A DNA stretch of 32,493 nucleotides. It comes from Acidaminococcaceae bacterium (GTDB lineage Bacteria > Bacillota > Negativicutes > Acidaminococcales > Acidaminococcaceae). Both the position numbers and the translations under genes were made by a program. The notes under the pieces were generated by a model. That model worked only from the letters and a program-made list of their open reading frames with translations. It did not search any database and was not told the DNA's origin. The stretch is from NCBI GenBank assembly GCA_944390935.1, contig CALXRU010000020.1:1-32493 (forward strand). Reading direction: 5' to 3'. Below are positions 23,608 to 32,383 of the stretch, piece by piece (positions within the stretch are counted from its first letter, which is position 1; every line of letters begins with the position of its first letter).

Positions 23608-24984
23608 TTGGGTAAGGAAAATAAGTTTTTGCGCTGGCTGGGCGAGGTGTTTAACGGCACGCAGCTGGTGGCGCTGAGCTTTATGCTGGTGATATTGGCG
23701 GGCGCGTTTTTGTTTATGCTGCCGATATCGACGCAGAACGGCGAAGGGCTGACGTTTCTGGACGCTATGTTCACGGCAACCTCGGCAACCTGTGTAACGG
23801 GCCTGACGGTTATCGACGTCGGCAACCAGCTGACATGGTTCGGCAAGATGGTGCTGATTGTGCTGATACAAATCGGCGGCCTCGGCATTATGACGATGAC
23901 GACGGTGGTAATGGTTATCGCCGGGCGCAAGGTAAGCCTGCGCGAGCGCCTGTTATTGCAGGAATCGATGAGCCAGACGGAAATATCCGGCGTGGTGCGC
24001 ATTGCCATTAACATTATCAAATACACTGTCTGCATTGAGTTCTTTTTCGGCACGATACTGGCGCTGCATTTTGCGCTGGTGAAGGACATGGGCTGGCTGG
24101 GCGTTATGTACGGTTACTGGCATTCTGTATCGGCCTTTTGTAACGCGGGCTTTGACCTGATGGGCGATTACAAGAGCCTGATTGATTATTCCGGCGACGT
24201 GGTTGTCAACTTGAGCATTGCGCTGTTGATTACGCTCGGCGGTTTGGGCTTTATGGTGCTGGAGGACATTAAGCGCGCCATTAAAAAGAAAGACCTGTCG
24301 TGGACAAAATTTGCGCTGCACACCAAAATCGTACTGGTCAGCAGCGTTGCGCTGAACGTCATCGGTACGGTGCTGCTGTGGCTGTTTGAAAGCGACAACC
24401 CTTATACCATGGGCAATATGTCAATGTTCGACAGCTGGATGGCGGCATTCTTCCAGGCGGTGTCAGCACGTACTGCCGGTTTTAACACGGTTGATTTAAT
24501 GCACCTGCATGACAGCAGCTTGTTCATCCTCATTATCTGGATGTTCATCGGCGCGGGCAGCGGCTCTACCGGCGGCGGTATCAAAACGACTACCTTTGTT
24601 GTTCTGATGGCTTCGCTGTGGTACATGCTTAAAGGCCAGCGCGACGTGGTAATGTTCGGCAGACGTATTGATGAAAAAATTGTCGATAAAAGCTTCGTCA
24701 TCACCGTTTTATGTATGTTATGGGTAATGTGTGCAACTATGGCGCTGCTCGTCATCAACCACGAAAATTATCCGTTTGTAGATATTTTGTTTGAAGTTGT
24801 ATCCGGTTTCGGTACGGTAGGTCTGGGCATCGGCATTACGCCGGACTGGGCGCCGTTTGGCAAATGGATTTTGATTTTGACCATGTATATCGGACGTATC
24901 GGCATTTTGACCTTTATTTTAAGCTTTTTAAGCACAGGCAACAACAAAATAAGGTTCCCGTCGGAACATATCAACATAGGTTAA
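23608..24984 (+). CDS. ktrB: TrkH/KtrB-family potassium uptake membrane subunit
   Basis: This is a 458-residue channel-like protein made of four M1-P-M2 repeats. The four selectivity loops each show the conserved glycine: ATCVTGL, FCNAGFDL, SARTAGFNT and FGTVGLGIG. The N-half and C-half are otherwise typical of KtrB/TrkH, with KtrB favoured by length (about 450) and by the KtrA-like partner next door. It imports K+, probably with Na+. Na+ coupling would suit a cell that pumps Na+ by decarboxylation, but this is inference. TTG start at 23608 follows GGGGTGA at six bases. Confidence 0.92.
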   Translation: MGKENKFLRWLGEVFNGTQLVALSFMLVILAGAFLFMLPISTQNGEGLTFLDAMFTATSATCVTGLTVIDVGNQLTWFGKMVLIVLIQIGGLGIMTMTTVVMVIAGRKVSLRERLLLQESMSQTEISGVVRIAINIIKYTVCIEFFFGTILALHFALVKDMGWLGVMYGYWHSVSAFCNAGFDLMGDYKSLIDYSGDVVVNLSIALLITLGGLGFMVLEDIKRAIKKKDLSWTKFALHTKIVLVSSVALNVIGTVLLWLFESDNPYTMGNMSMFDSWMAAFFQAVSARTAGFNTVDLMHLHDSSLFILIIWMFIGAGSGSTGGGIKTTTFVVLMASLWYMLKGQRDVVMFGRRIDEKIVDKSFVITVLCMLWVMCATMALLVINHENYPFVDILFEVVSGFGTVGLGIGITPDWAPFGKWILILTMYIGRIGILTFILSFLSTGNNKIRFPSEHINIG

Positions 24985-24997
24985 TGGGGTGTAAACA

Positions 24998-25663
24998 ATG
25001 GCAAAAAACAATAAACAAAAACAATTTGCGGTACTTGGCCTTGGGCGCTTCGGCACCAGCGTGGCGCTGACTCTGCACGAGCTTGGCTATCAGGTGCTGG
25101 GCGTTGACAGCGACGAAGAAATCGTACAGGATTTATCGCACGACCTGACCCATGTTGTAAGCGCGGACGCTGCTGACGAAAACACGCTGCGCAGCCTTGG
25201 TATTAACAACTACGAGGTGGTTATCGTCGGCATTGGGCCGCTTGAGGATAACCTGTTAACCACGCTGAACCTGAAGGAAATGGGCGTGCCGTTTGTAGCG
25301 GTTAAAGCCACCAGCGCCGTGCACGGCAAAATGCTGGAAAAAATCGGCGCGGATAAAATTATTTACCCGGAGCGCGATATGGGCAAGCGCGTGGCGCACA
25401 ACCTTATTTCCAGCAGCATTGTGGATTACATTGAAATGAGTAACAACATCAGCCTGATGAGCACCAATATCCCGCCGACGCTGGTGGGCAAAAACCTCAT
25501 CGAATCCGAACTGCGTAACCGCTACAATGTTAACGTCGTTGCCATCAAGCACGACGGCGTAACCTACATCAACCCGAAACCGACGCAGGTTTTGCAGGAA
25601 GGCGACGAGATGATTGTCATCGGCGAGCACGAGAATGTTAAAGCCTTAGAGGAAATTGTTTAA
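24998..25663 (+). CDS. ktrA: KtrA/TrkA-family potassium channel regulator (RCK)
   Basis: This is a 221-residue cytoplasmic gating ring protein. The N-terminal RCK domain has the nucleotide-binding GLGRFGTSVALTLHELGYQVLGVDSDEE (GxGxxG then acidic residue at the end of strand 2). The C-terminal RCK_C domain (about 140-221) ends with ILQ-type GDEMIVIGEHENV. It gates KtrB through ATP/ADP or NAD binding. ATG at 24998 follows GGGGTG and comes 13 bases after ktrB. The stop shares one base with the next gene's start. Confidence 0.93.
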   Translation: MAKNNKQKQFAVLGLGRFGTSVALTLHELGYQVLGVDSDEEIVQDLSHDLTHVVSADAADENTLRSLGINNYEVVIVGIGPLEDNLLTTLNLKEMGVPFVAVKATSAVHGKMLEKIGADKIIYPERDMGKRVAHNLISSSIVDYIEMSNNISLMSTNIPPTLVGKNLIESELRNRYNVNVVAIKHDGVTYINPKPTQVLQEGDEMIVIGEHENVKALEEIV

Positions 25664-26448
25664 TGAAAGAAATTGCAAGCATTAACAATGCTATGGTTAA
25701 GGTTGTCAGCGAATTAAAACAGAAGAAATACCGCGACCGCGAAAACTGTTTTGTGGTTGAAGGGCTGCGCGCCGTGGAAGAAGCGTTGGGCTATGCCTTT
25801 GTGCGCCGCATTTTTGCCGTGGCGGATAAGGCTAACGCACGCCTGCAAAGCCTGCTGGCTGACGCCGGTGCCAAAGGCATTGAGCTGTACGCCGTAACGG
25901 AAGCCGTGATGAAAAAAATGAGCGATACCGAAGCGCCGCAGGGGGTGCTGGCGGTGTGCGAAAAGCCGCAGGGTATCATTACTAGTGGCGGGCCGGTGCT
26001 TGTGCTGGACCGTGTGGCGGACCCGGGCAACGTGGGTACCTTAATCCGCACGGCGGAGGCGGCCGGTATGGCGGGCGTTATTTTGCTGGCGGGCTGCGCC
26101 GATGCTTACGCGCCCAAAACAGTGCGCTCCACCATGGGCTCGCTTTTGCGTTTGCCGGTGCTGGCGGGTATGCCGGAGGCAGATTTTATTAAATGGAGCC
26201 GAGAAAGCGGCTACGAAATTATGGTAACCTGCCTTGACGGTGCGGAGAATTTATATAAAACGCCTTTTGCCGCGAAAACGGCGATTGTGGTAGGCAGCGA
26301 GGCTTACGGCGCGAGCGAGGACTTAAAGGCTGTCGCTGCCAAAAGGGTGTACATACCCATGCAGGGCAGGGCGGAATCGCTGAACGCGGCGGTGGCAGGC
26401 AGCGTGGTAATGTTTGAAGCGCTGCGCCGCACGCTTGCAACAAAATAA
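25663..26448 (+). CDS. SpoU/TrmH-family RNA 2'-O-methyltransferase
   Basis: This is a 261-residue SPOUT methyltransferase. The N-terminal substrate-binding domain (about 1-100) is followed by the knotted catalytic domain with motif 1 in DPGNVGTLIRTAEAAG, motif 2 in VVGSEAYGASED and motif 3 in IPMQGRAESLNAAVAGSVVMFEALRR. The target (rRNA 2'-O-ribose, site unknown) cannot be assigned. The ATG overlaps the ktrA stop by one base (TAATG), so the two are translationally coupled. Such genes often precede pheST in Firmicutes, as here. The pheS T-box promoter starts inside its last codons. Confidence 0.9.
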   Translation: MKEIASINNAMVKVVSELKQKKYRDRENCFVVEGLRAVEEALGYAFVRRIFAVADKANARLQSLLADAGAKGIELYAVTEAVMKKMSDTEAPQGVLAVCEKPQGIITSGGPVLVLDRVADPGNVGTLIRTAEAAGMAGVILLAGCADAYAPKTVRSTMGSLLRLPVLAGMPEADFIKWSRESGYEIMVTCLDGAENLYKTPFAAKTAIVVGSEAYGASEDLKAVAAKRVYIPMQGRAESLNAAVAGSVVMFEALRRTLATK

Positions 26449-26463
26449 AGCCTGTGTTATAAT
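26435..26463 (+). promoter_or_regulatory. Promoter of the pheST T-box transcript
   Basis: TTGCAA (26435-26440) and TATAAT (26458-26463) are separated by 17 bases. The -35 lies within the last codons of the methyltransferase gene. Confidence 0.85.
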
Positions 26464-26469
26464 AAGACA

Positions 26470-26706
26470 CAAATTTATAAAACTATTTGCGATGAAAAAG
26501 AGAGTAGGCAGCGCCTGCGACTTAGAGAGCAGGGCCACGGCTGAAAGCCCCGTGATACAGGTTTTGCCGAAGTTCACTTTGGAGCATCCGTTTTGAAATT
26601 AAGTAGGGACGGCGTTTGCCGCGTTAAGGCGTTATGAGGTACAAAACAGGGTGGTACCGCGGAAGACATTGCAGCTTTCGCCCCTTTGAGGGGCGGAGGC
26701 TTTTTT
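26470..26706 (+). promoter_or_regulatory. T-box riboswitch specific for tRNA-Phe
   Basis: The T-box sequence AGGGTGGTACCGCGG is at 26648-26662. The likely specifier codon is TTC (Phe) at 26573-26575 in the Stem I loop GAAGTTCAC. The base after UGG in the T-box is U, which fits the A discriminator of tRNA-Phe. A 13-bp terminator (26673-26685 with 26689-26701) and its T-run end the leader. Uncharged tRNA-Phe would block termination and switch on pheS-pheT. Confidence 0.93.
26673..26706 (+). terminator. Regulated terminator of the pheST T-box
   Basis: AGCTTTCGCCCCT (26673-26685) pairs with AGGGGCGGAGGCT (26689-26701) across TTG, followed by a run of Ts. It is the competing structure to the T-box antiterminator. 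Confidence 0.9.
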
Positions 26707-26748
26707 ATTTACCGCCTGCCCCTGATACTGATTTTTGGGAGGTTAAGT

Positions 26749-27774
26749 ATGAAAGAAGAACTGCAAGCACTTAAAGAGCAGGCGCTGGCAGAACTGGCAA
26801 CAGTGGCAAGCGTGGACGTGCTGAAGGATTTGCGCGTTAAGTACCTTGGCAAAAAAGGGCAGATGACGGATATTCTGCGCGGCATGGGCAGCCTGCCGGC
26901 GGAAGAAAGGCCGAAAGTTGGCCAGATGGTGAACGAAGTTAAAAAGATTCTGGAAGAAGCCATTGCTGCCAAAACCGAAGTGCTGGAGGCCGAAGCATTA
27001 AAACAGCGCCTTGCCGGAGAAAAAGTTGATATTACGCTGCCGGGACGCAAACCGCAGTGTGGGCATCTGCACCCCATTACGCTGACGATGCGCGAAATTA
27101 AAAAGATTTTTATGCGCATGGGCTTTGAAGTAATGGAAGGGCCGGAAATTGAAAGCGATTACTACAATTTTGAAGCGTTGAACTTGCCGAAAGACCATCC
27201 GGCAAGGGATATGCAGGACACCTTCTATATTACCGAAGATATTTTGCTGCGCACGCAGACTTCGCCGATGCAGGCGCGTAAAATGCAGGCCAGCGTGCCG
27301 GATTCCCCTATCCGCATGATTTCGCCGGGCACTGTTTACCGCAACGACTACGACGCTACCCATTCGCCGATGTTCCATCAGGTGGAAGGCCTTGTGCTTG
27401 GCAAAGATATCAGCCTTGCTGATTTAAAAGGCACTCTGGAAACCTTCTGCAAGGAAATGTTTGGCAGCAGCGTCAGCATCCGCCTGCGCCCGAGCTACTT
27501 CCCGTTTACGGAACCGAGCGCCGAGGTTGATATTTCCTGCGTTATCTGCGGCGGCAAGGGCTGCCGTGTGTGCAAAAACAGCGGCTGGCTGGAGATTTTG
27601 GGCAGCGGCATGGTACACCCAAACGTATTGCGCATGAGCGGTTATGACCCTGAAAAAACCAGCGGTTATGCATTCGGCATGGGTGTAGAACGTATTGCGA
27701 TGCTGAAATATGGCATCGACGATTTGCGCCTGTTCTTTGAAAATGACCTGCGGTTCATCCGCCAGTTTAAATAA
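26749..27774 (+). CDS. pheS: Phenylalanyl-tRNA synthetase alpha subunit
   Basis: This is a 341-residue class II synthetase subunit. The N-terminal coiled coil (about 1-85) binds the tRNA. The catalytic core shows motif 1 in [22 protein letters not shown], motif 2 in [12 protein letters not shown] and FHQVEGL, and motif 3 in [25 protein letters not shown] at 26749 has GGGAGG six bases upstream. A longer reading from 26686 would begin inside the terminator hairpin, so it is rejected. [18 protein letters not shown] segment with CxxC pairs (about residues 264-273) is usual for Firmicute PheS. Confidence 0.97.
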   Translation: MKEELQALKEQALAELATVASVDVLKDLRVKYLGKKGQMTDILRGMGSLPAEERPKVGQMVNEVKKILEEAIAAKTEVLEAEALKQRLAGEKVDITLPGRKPQCGHLHPITLTMREIKKIFMRMGFEVMEGPEIESDYYNFEALNLPKDHPARDMQDTFYITEDILLRTQTSPMQARKMQASVPDSPIRMISPGTVYRNDYDATHSPMFHQVEGLVLGKDISLADLKGTLETFCKEMFGSSVSIRLRPSYFPFTEPSAEVDISCVICGGKGCRVCKNSGWLEILGSGMVHPNVLRMSGYDPEKTSGYAFGMGVERIAMLKYGIDDLRLFFENDLRFIRQFK

Positions 27775-27785
27775 GGAGGGATACC

Positions 27786-30218
27786 ATGTTAGCATCTATT
27801 GATTGGCTGAAACAATATGTAGATATTGATGTCACTCCTGAGGAGCTGGCTGAAAAACTGACCCGCGTGGGTCTGGAAGTTGAAAGCGTTAACTATCTGG
27901 GCGAGGGCATTGAAGGCGTAATTACCGGCAAGGTAACGCAGATTGAACGCCATCCCGATTCCGACCATCTGTGGGTCTGCATGATGGACGTGGGCGGCCC
28001 GGAAATTTTACAGATTTTAACCGGAGCGCAGAACGTACACCAGTATGATATGGTCCCTGTTGCCGTTGTCGGCTCGCACCTGCCTAACGGCATGACGCTG
28101 AAAAAAGCAAAAATGCGCGGGCTGGATTCCTTCGGTATGCTGTGCAGCGCAAGCGAGCTTGGCATCGACGCAAAACTCCTTCTGCCGGAACAGCGCGAAG
28201 GCATTTTCATCCTGCCGCCGGATACTCCGATTGGCGTGGATATTAAAAAGGTGCTGGGCCTTGACGACGTTGTACTTGACATCGACTTAACCGCCAACCG
28301 CGGCGACTGCACCAACATCATCGGCCTTGCGCGTGAAGCTGCTGCCGTTTTGGGTAAAGAATTACGCCTGCCGGATATGAGTGTTAAGGAAGCTGCGGGC
28401 GGCAACGCTGCCGATATGGCTGCTATCGAAGTGCAGTGCAAGGATTTGTGCAGCCGTTTTGCCGTGCGCGTCCTTAAAAATATTAAAATCGGCCCTTCGC
28501 CGGAATGGATGCAGAAACACCTGCGTGCCTGCGGTATGCGCCCCATCAGCAACGTGGTTGACGTTACTAACTATGTAATGCTGGAACTTGGCCAGCCGAT
28601 GCACGCTTACGATTACGATAAAGTCGGCGGGCATAAACTTATTGTGCGCCGCGCCGCAGAAGGCGAAAAACTGGTTACGCTGGACAGCCAGGAACGCATT
28701 TTAACGCCGGATATGATTACAATTGCCGACACGGAACACGCAGTTGGTTTAGGTGGCGTTATGGGCGGCCTTGAAACCGAAGTTACCGGCGCAACCGTAA
28801 ACGTAATGCTGGAAGCCGCAACCTTTAACGGCCCGTCCATCCGCCGTACTTCCAAGGCTTTGGGTCTGCGCAGCGAAGCGTCCGGACGTTTTGAACGCGG
28901 CGTTGATACCATTCTGAACCACAACGCGCTGAACCGTGCCGTACATCTGCTGGAGCAGATGGGTGCGTGTGAAACCGTCTGCGGCATTGTGGAGGATTAC
29001 CCGGAAGAAGTTAAACCGGCCGTTATCCGCGTAACGCCGAAAGCAATCAACACCCGCATCGGCGTGGAAATTGCCGCTGACGAAATGGTTGATATCCTGA
29101 AAAAATTGCAGTTTGGTGTGGAATACGACGGCAACGAGCTGGTTGTTACCGCTCCGAGCTGGCGCTACGATATCAGCTGCGACGCCGATATCAGCGAAGA
29201 AATCGCCAGAATGCACTCTTATGATAAAATCGAATCGCACAATCCGGAACTGCCTTTGGTACAAGGGCGTCAGGCCGTTATCGATGACGTGTGCGAAGAA
29301 ATTGAAGATTACCTTGTAGCCGCAGGCTTGAGCGAGGTTATGACTTACAGCTTCATCAACCCCAATAACTTTGACAAAATGCTGCTGGGCGAAAGCGACA
29401 GCCGCCGTGCTGCCATTGAGCTGATGAACCCGCTGAGCGACGAGTTTAAGGTAATGCGCACCAGCATGCTGCCCGGTATGCTGAATACCGCAGCTTATAA
29501 CCAGGCGCGTCAGGCTGATTCCGTCAAGATTTTTGAAATCGGCAAGGTATTCCTGCCCAAAGCGTTGCCGCTGAAAGAGCTGCCGGAAGAAAAACAGGTG
29601 CTGTGCGCCGTGTTGACAGGACGCCGCAGCGCGCTGAACTGGACAGAAAGTAAGGACGAAGTTGACTTCTACGATATGAAAGGCATTGTGGAAGGTTTGC
29701 TGGAAACCGTACAGCTGACCAGCGTTAAATTTGTGCCGGTAGCGCAGCCGTATCTGCACCCGGGCAAGAGCTGCGCCATTGAAGCTGACGGCAAAGTAAT
29801 CGGCTGGTTTGGCGAACTGCACCCGACCGCTGCGGAAAACTTTGATTTGAACGGCAGCGTCTGCGTGCTGGAACTGGAAGTTGCGCCGCTGGTTGCTACC
29901 GCAACGCATGTGCCGCAGTTTGAACATCTGCCCAAATACCCGGCAACCTCGCGCGATATCGCCGTTGTTGTGCCGCTGGAAGTAGCAACGGAAGAACTGG
30001 AAAACGTTATTCGCGCCAACGCGGGCGAGCTGCTGAAAAAAGTGCAGGTGTTTGACGTTTACACCGGCAAACAGGTGGAAGCTGGCTATAAATCCATGGC
30101 CTTCAACTTAACCTTCCAGGCTGACGACCGCACTCTGACCGATGAAGAAATTGACGCCGTTATTAAAAACGTGGTTGAAAAAGTCGGCGAAGCCTACAAA
30201 GCAAAACTGAGAGATTAA
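27786..30218 (+). CDS. pheT: Phenylalanyl-tRNA synthetase beta subunit
   Basis: This is an 810-residue subunit with the full domain set: an N-terminal OB-fold tRNA-binding domain (about 40-150), the B3/4 editing domain (about 215-360), the B5 domain (about 405-480, PSWRYDISCDADISEEIAR), a catalytic-like core and the C-terminal ferredoxin-fold anticodon-binding domain (about 715-808, FEHLPKYPATSRDIAVVVP). Length is standard for the long form. ATG at 27786 follows GGAGGGA, 11 bases after pheS. It forms the alpha2-beta2 enzyme with PheS. A terminator follows. Confidence 0.97.
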   Translation: MLASIDWLKQYVDIDVTPEELAEKLTRVGLEVESVNYLGEGIEGVITGKVTQIERHPDSDHLWVCMMDVGGPEILQILTGAQNVHQYDMVPVAVVGSHLPNGMTLKKAKMRGLDSFGMLCSASELGIDAKLLLPEQREGIFILPPDTPIGVDIKKVLGLDDVVLDIDLTANRGDCTNIIGLAREAAAVLGKELRLPDMSVKEAAGGNAADMAAIEVQCKDLCSRFAVRVLKNIKIGPSPEWMQKHLRACGMRPISNVVDVTNYVMLELGQPMHAYDYDKVGGHKLIVRRAAEGEKLVTLDSQERILTPDMITIADTEHAVGLGGVMGGLETEVTGATVNVMLEAATFNGPSIRRTSKALGLRSEASGRFERGVDTILNHNALNRAVHLLEQMGACETVCGIVEDYPEEVKPAVIRVTPKAINTRIGVEIAADEMVDILKKLQFGVEYDGNELVVTAPSWRYDISCDADISEEIARMHSYDKIESHNPELPLVQGRQAVIDDVCEEIEDYLVAAGLSEVMTYSFINPNNFDKMLLGESDSRRAAIELMNPLSDEFKVMRTSMLPGMLNTAAYNQARQADSVKIFEIGKVFLPKALPLKELPEEKQVLCAVLTGRRSALNWTESKDEVDFYDMKGIVEGLLETVQLTSVKFVPVAQPYLHPGKSCAIEADGKVIGWFGELHPTAAENFDLNGSVCVLELEVAPLVATATHVPQFEHLPKYPATSRDIAVVVPLEVATEELENVIRANAGELLKKVQVFDVYTGKQVEAGYKSMAFNLTFQADDRTLTDEEIDAVIKNVVEKVGEAYKAKLRD

Positions 30219-30229
30219 AATATTGCATG

Positions 30230-30261
30230 CCGCCGGTACAGCATCGGCGGTTTTGCTTTTT
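30230..30261 (+). terminator. Rho-independent terminator after pheT
   Basis: CCGCCG (30230-30235) pairs with CGGCGG (30245-30250); a TTTTGCTTTTT stretch follows. The stem is short but GC-pure. Confidence 0.8.
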
Positions 30262-30278
30262 ACAGAGCGGCGTAAAGG

Positions 30279-30307
30279 TTGCCGCGGCGGCGATAACAGT
30301 TTATAAT
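30279..30307 (+). promoter_or_regulatory. Promoter for the small unknown gene and CYTH gene
   Basis: TTGCCG (30279-30284) and TATAAT (30302-30307) have a 17-base spacer. The first gene starts 32 bases after the -10. Confidence 0.7.
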
Positions 30308-30339
30308 TAAAGCAAAGGATACAGAAAGAAGGTGCGTTT

Positions 30340-30594
30340 ATGAAACTTTATGTATGGCGCCATAACAAAACCTACCACAGCCACAGCATGATACAGGAAC
30401 CATGCGTGAACAGCGAGTTTTACCTTGATGCCATTGCCATTGTGGCGGCAGAAAGCCTTGATGAAGCGCTGGAGCTTCTGGCGGCGCAGCATAAAGGCTG
30501 GCGCACTGACGACCTGCGCGAACTGGAGCCGCAGGTGTACGAGCTTGACAAGAGGCAGGTAATTTTTACCGAGCTGCGCGGCTCAATAGCATAA
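30340..30594 (+). CDS. Small protein of unknown function
   Basis: I do not recognise this 84-residue protein. It is soluble and acidic, with no membrane helix and no signal peptide. The N-terminus MKLYVWRHNKTYHSHSMIQEPC is rich in aromatic and histidine residues. A helical middle (AAESLDEALELLAAQHKGW) is followed by a strand-like end (KRQVIFTELRG). The promoter, an AAGAAGG ribosome site, coding-type codon use and a 12-base gap to the CYTH gene show it is a real gene. A role connected to its neighbour is possible but unproven. Confidence 0.75.
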   Translation: MKLYVWRHNKTYHSHSMIQEPCVNSEFYLDAIAIVAAESLDEALELLAAQHKGWRTDDLRELEPQVYELDKRQVIFTELRGSIA

Positions 30595-30606
30595 AAGGAG
30601 AGAACC

Positions 30607-31239
30607 ATGTCCGCAGAAATTGAAGTGAAACTGATTATAGAAGCGGAGGCTTTGCAAAAACTGCTGGCGTCGCCGCTGATTACGGAAAAAATTGTGCCCG
30701 GAAGCGAAGCGGTGCAGCATTTAGCAACAAGCTATTACGACACGGCGGCTTACAGCCTGATGAAAAGCGGCATTGCCTACCGTGTGCGCCAAAACGGCGA
30801 TAAGTTTGAAGCGACTATTAAAACCGAAAAGGAAGCGCACGGCGCGTTCAGCAGCCGCAACGAATACAACATTGACTTGCCGGACGCAACACCGGTATTG
30901 CAGGGCTTTGAAGCGGTTGGTTTTAACAGGGATTTGATAAAAATCACCGGCGGTGAACCGATGCAAAAACTGTTTACGGTCAGCGTGGAGCGCAAGCTGT
31001 GCCTGCTGCAAATTACGCCTGCCACCAAACTGGAACTGGCGGTGGACTGCGGGCAGATTACTTCGCCCTTCAGCACAGAGGTTTGCCAGATTAACGAAAC
31101 AGAGCTGGAAATAAAAAGCGGCACCAAAGAAGATTTGCTGGCTTACGTCGATAAAATTGCAAAACTTGTACCCATATCCGGCGAGGAGCGCAGCAAATAC
31201 GAACGCGGCATGAAGCTGTGCGGCGTTAATTTAAAATAA
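30607..31239 (+). CDS. CYTH-domain protein (probable inorganic triphosphatase)
   Basis: This is a 210-residue protein with the defining ExExK motif at the N-terminus (EIEVKL, residues 4-9). The metal/phosphate-tunnel strands follow: a YYDT segment (about 43-46), an RVRQNGD-type basic strand near 60 and a VSVERKLCLL strand near 126. Family members cleave tripolyphosphate or nucleoside triphosphates; some are thiamine triphosphatases. There is no CHAD domain, which often follows in longer relatives. ATG at 30607 follows AAAGGAG. The tail converges on the lrgB gene. Confidence 0.88.
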   Translation: MSAEIEVKLIIEAEALQKLLASPLITEKIVPGSEAVQHLATSYYDTAAYSLMKSGIAYRVRQNGDKFEATIKTEKEAHGAFSSRNEYNIDLPDATPVLQGFEAVGFNRDLIKITGGEPMQKLFTVSVERKLCLLQITPATKLELAVDCGQITSPFSTEVCQINETELEIKSGTKEDLLAYVDKIAKLVPISGEERSKYERGMKLCGVNLK

Positions 31240-31250
31240 GCATAAAAAAG

Positions 31251-31282
31251 AACGGTACTACCGAAATGGCAGTACCGTTTTT
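31251..31282. terminator. Bidirectional terminator between the CYTH gene and lrgB
   Basis: AACGGTACT (31251-31259) pairs with AGTACCGTT (31271-31279). T-rich sequence follows on the plus strand (TTTTTGTATTTT), and on the minus strand CTTTTTTATG follows the same stem, so it serves both converging units. Confidence 0.88.
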
Positions 31283-31298
31283 GTATTTTGTTATTAAG

Positions 31299-32018
31299 TT
31301 AAAACAGGCTGTCCAGCATTGGCAGCAGCACAGGCGCCAAAAGGGAAGTGGCAATGCCTGTCAGCCCGATGGACGCGCCGCCGATAGCGAGCTGCAAAGC
31401 ATTTTTGCTGGCGCAGACGCTGGTGCCCAAACCGTGGCTTGACGCGCCGATGGACAGGCCGATGGCGATGTTGTTTTTTACCTTTAATGCTTCCAGCAGT
31501 TTGTGGTTAATGGTTGCGCCGAACATGCCGGTAAAAATTACGCAGGCCGCCGTTAACGCCGGTATGCCGCCGATAGCGGATGAAATATCCATGGCAATCG
31601 GCGTGGTGACGGATTTTGGTATCATGGAAAGCAGCACCTGGTCGCTGGCGCCGAAAATTTTGCCGCAGACAAAAATGCTGACGATGCCGGTAACGGTGGC
31701 AACAATAATGCCGCTGGCGATAACGAACAGATTATCCTTAATAATATGGCGGTTGTTGTATAACGGCAGTGCCAGTGCTACCGTGGCAGGCCCGAGCAGG
31801 AAGTTGATAAAGCCAGCGCCGTTTTCGTAATCATCGTAAGTGATGTAAGGCTCCTGAAAATAAATGAACAAAATAATCATCGGACAGGCCAGCACAAACG
31901 GCGGCACAATGTTCAGTTCAAATTTATCGACAATCAGCTCGCACAGTACATAAACCACAACGGTCAGCGCAATGCCGAACAGCGGCGACTGGATAAAGGC
32001 TTCGGGCAACAAAGTCAT
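31299..32018 (-). CDS. lrgB: LrgB/CidB-family membrane protein
   Basis: This is a 239-residue polytopic protein with about seven to eight helices. The family signatures are FVLACPMIILFIYFQ near the N-terminus, then LLGPATVALALPLY, PKSVTTPIAMDISS and GLSIGASSHGLGTS (residues about 180-200). In Staphylococcus LrgAB modulates murein hydrolases. In Bacillus and Streptococcus relatives the pair takes up or exports pyruvate. Pyruvate or another short acid is plausible here. The start ATG (32016-32018) overlaps the lrgA stop by four bases, so the two are coupled. Confidence 0.92.
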   Translation of the reverse strand: MTLLPEAFIQSPLFGIALTVVVYVLCELIVDKFELNIVPPFVLACPMIILFIYFQEPYITYDDYENGAGFINFLLGPATVALALPLYNNRHIIKDNLFVIASGIIVATVTGIVSIFVCGKIFGASDQVLLSMIPKSVTTPIAMDISSAIGGIPALTAACVIFTGMFGATINHKLLEALKVKNNIAIGLSIGASSHGLGTSVCASKNALQLAIGGASIGLTGIATSLLAPVLLPMLDSLF

Positions 32019-32383
32019 TTGTGCTCACCGCCTTTGCCTTTTAACATAAAGTTTAAAAACAGCGCCGTCACAACTAAAATCAGCAGGCTGCTGATAAGCA
32101 CCGTAGCGATAATGGCAGTGCTTTCGGCGATGATGATATCAAGGTACAGCAAAATGCTGACGCCTGCCGGTAAAAAAAGCATGCCCATTTTTTCTATTAA
32201 AATATCGCATACGTCTTCAACCGTGCGCGGGCGGATAATTCCCTTCAACATCAGCGCCAGCAAAAGCAGCATGGCCAAAAGCGCCGGCGGGAACTTAAAG
32301 CCGCACAGGTTAAGCACGATTGTGCTGACGCCCTGCAATAACAGCAGGACGGCCGTTCCTTTCAAAATTGATGATGGTGTCAT
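32015..32383 (-). CDS. lrgA: LrgA/CidA-family membrane protein
   Basis: This is a 122-residue holin-like membrane protein with four hydrophobic helices. The motifs GFKFPPALLAMLLLLALM and MGMLFLPAGVSILLYLD are typical of CidA/LrgA (the second is the MxLLFVPAGVG-like stretch). The ATG at 32383 on the minus strand has a GAGGGG ribosome site upstream. A longer reading from 32443 adds 20 residues that do not resemble the family, so it is rejected. It pairs with lrgB. Confidence 0.9.
   Translation of the reverse strand: MTPSSILKGTAVLLLLQGVSTIVLNLCGFKFPPALLAMLLLLALMLKGIIRPRTVEDVCDILIEKMGMLFLPAGVSILLYLDIIIAESTAIIATVLISSLLILVVTALFLNFMLKGKGGEHK

Noticed and set aside
26686..26748. N-terminal extension of pheS
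   Set aside because: The added residues come from the T-box terminator and its T-run, and a strong ribosome site precedes the ATG at 26749.
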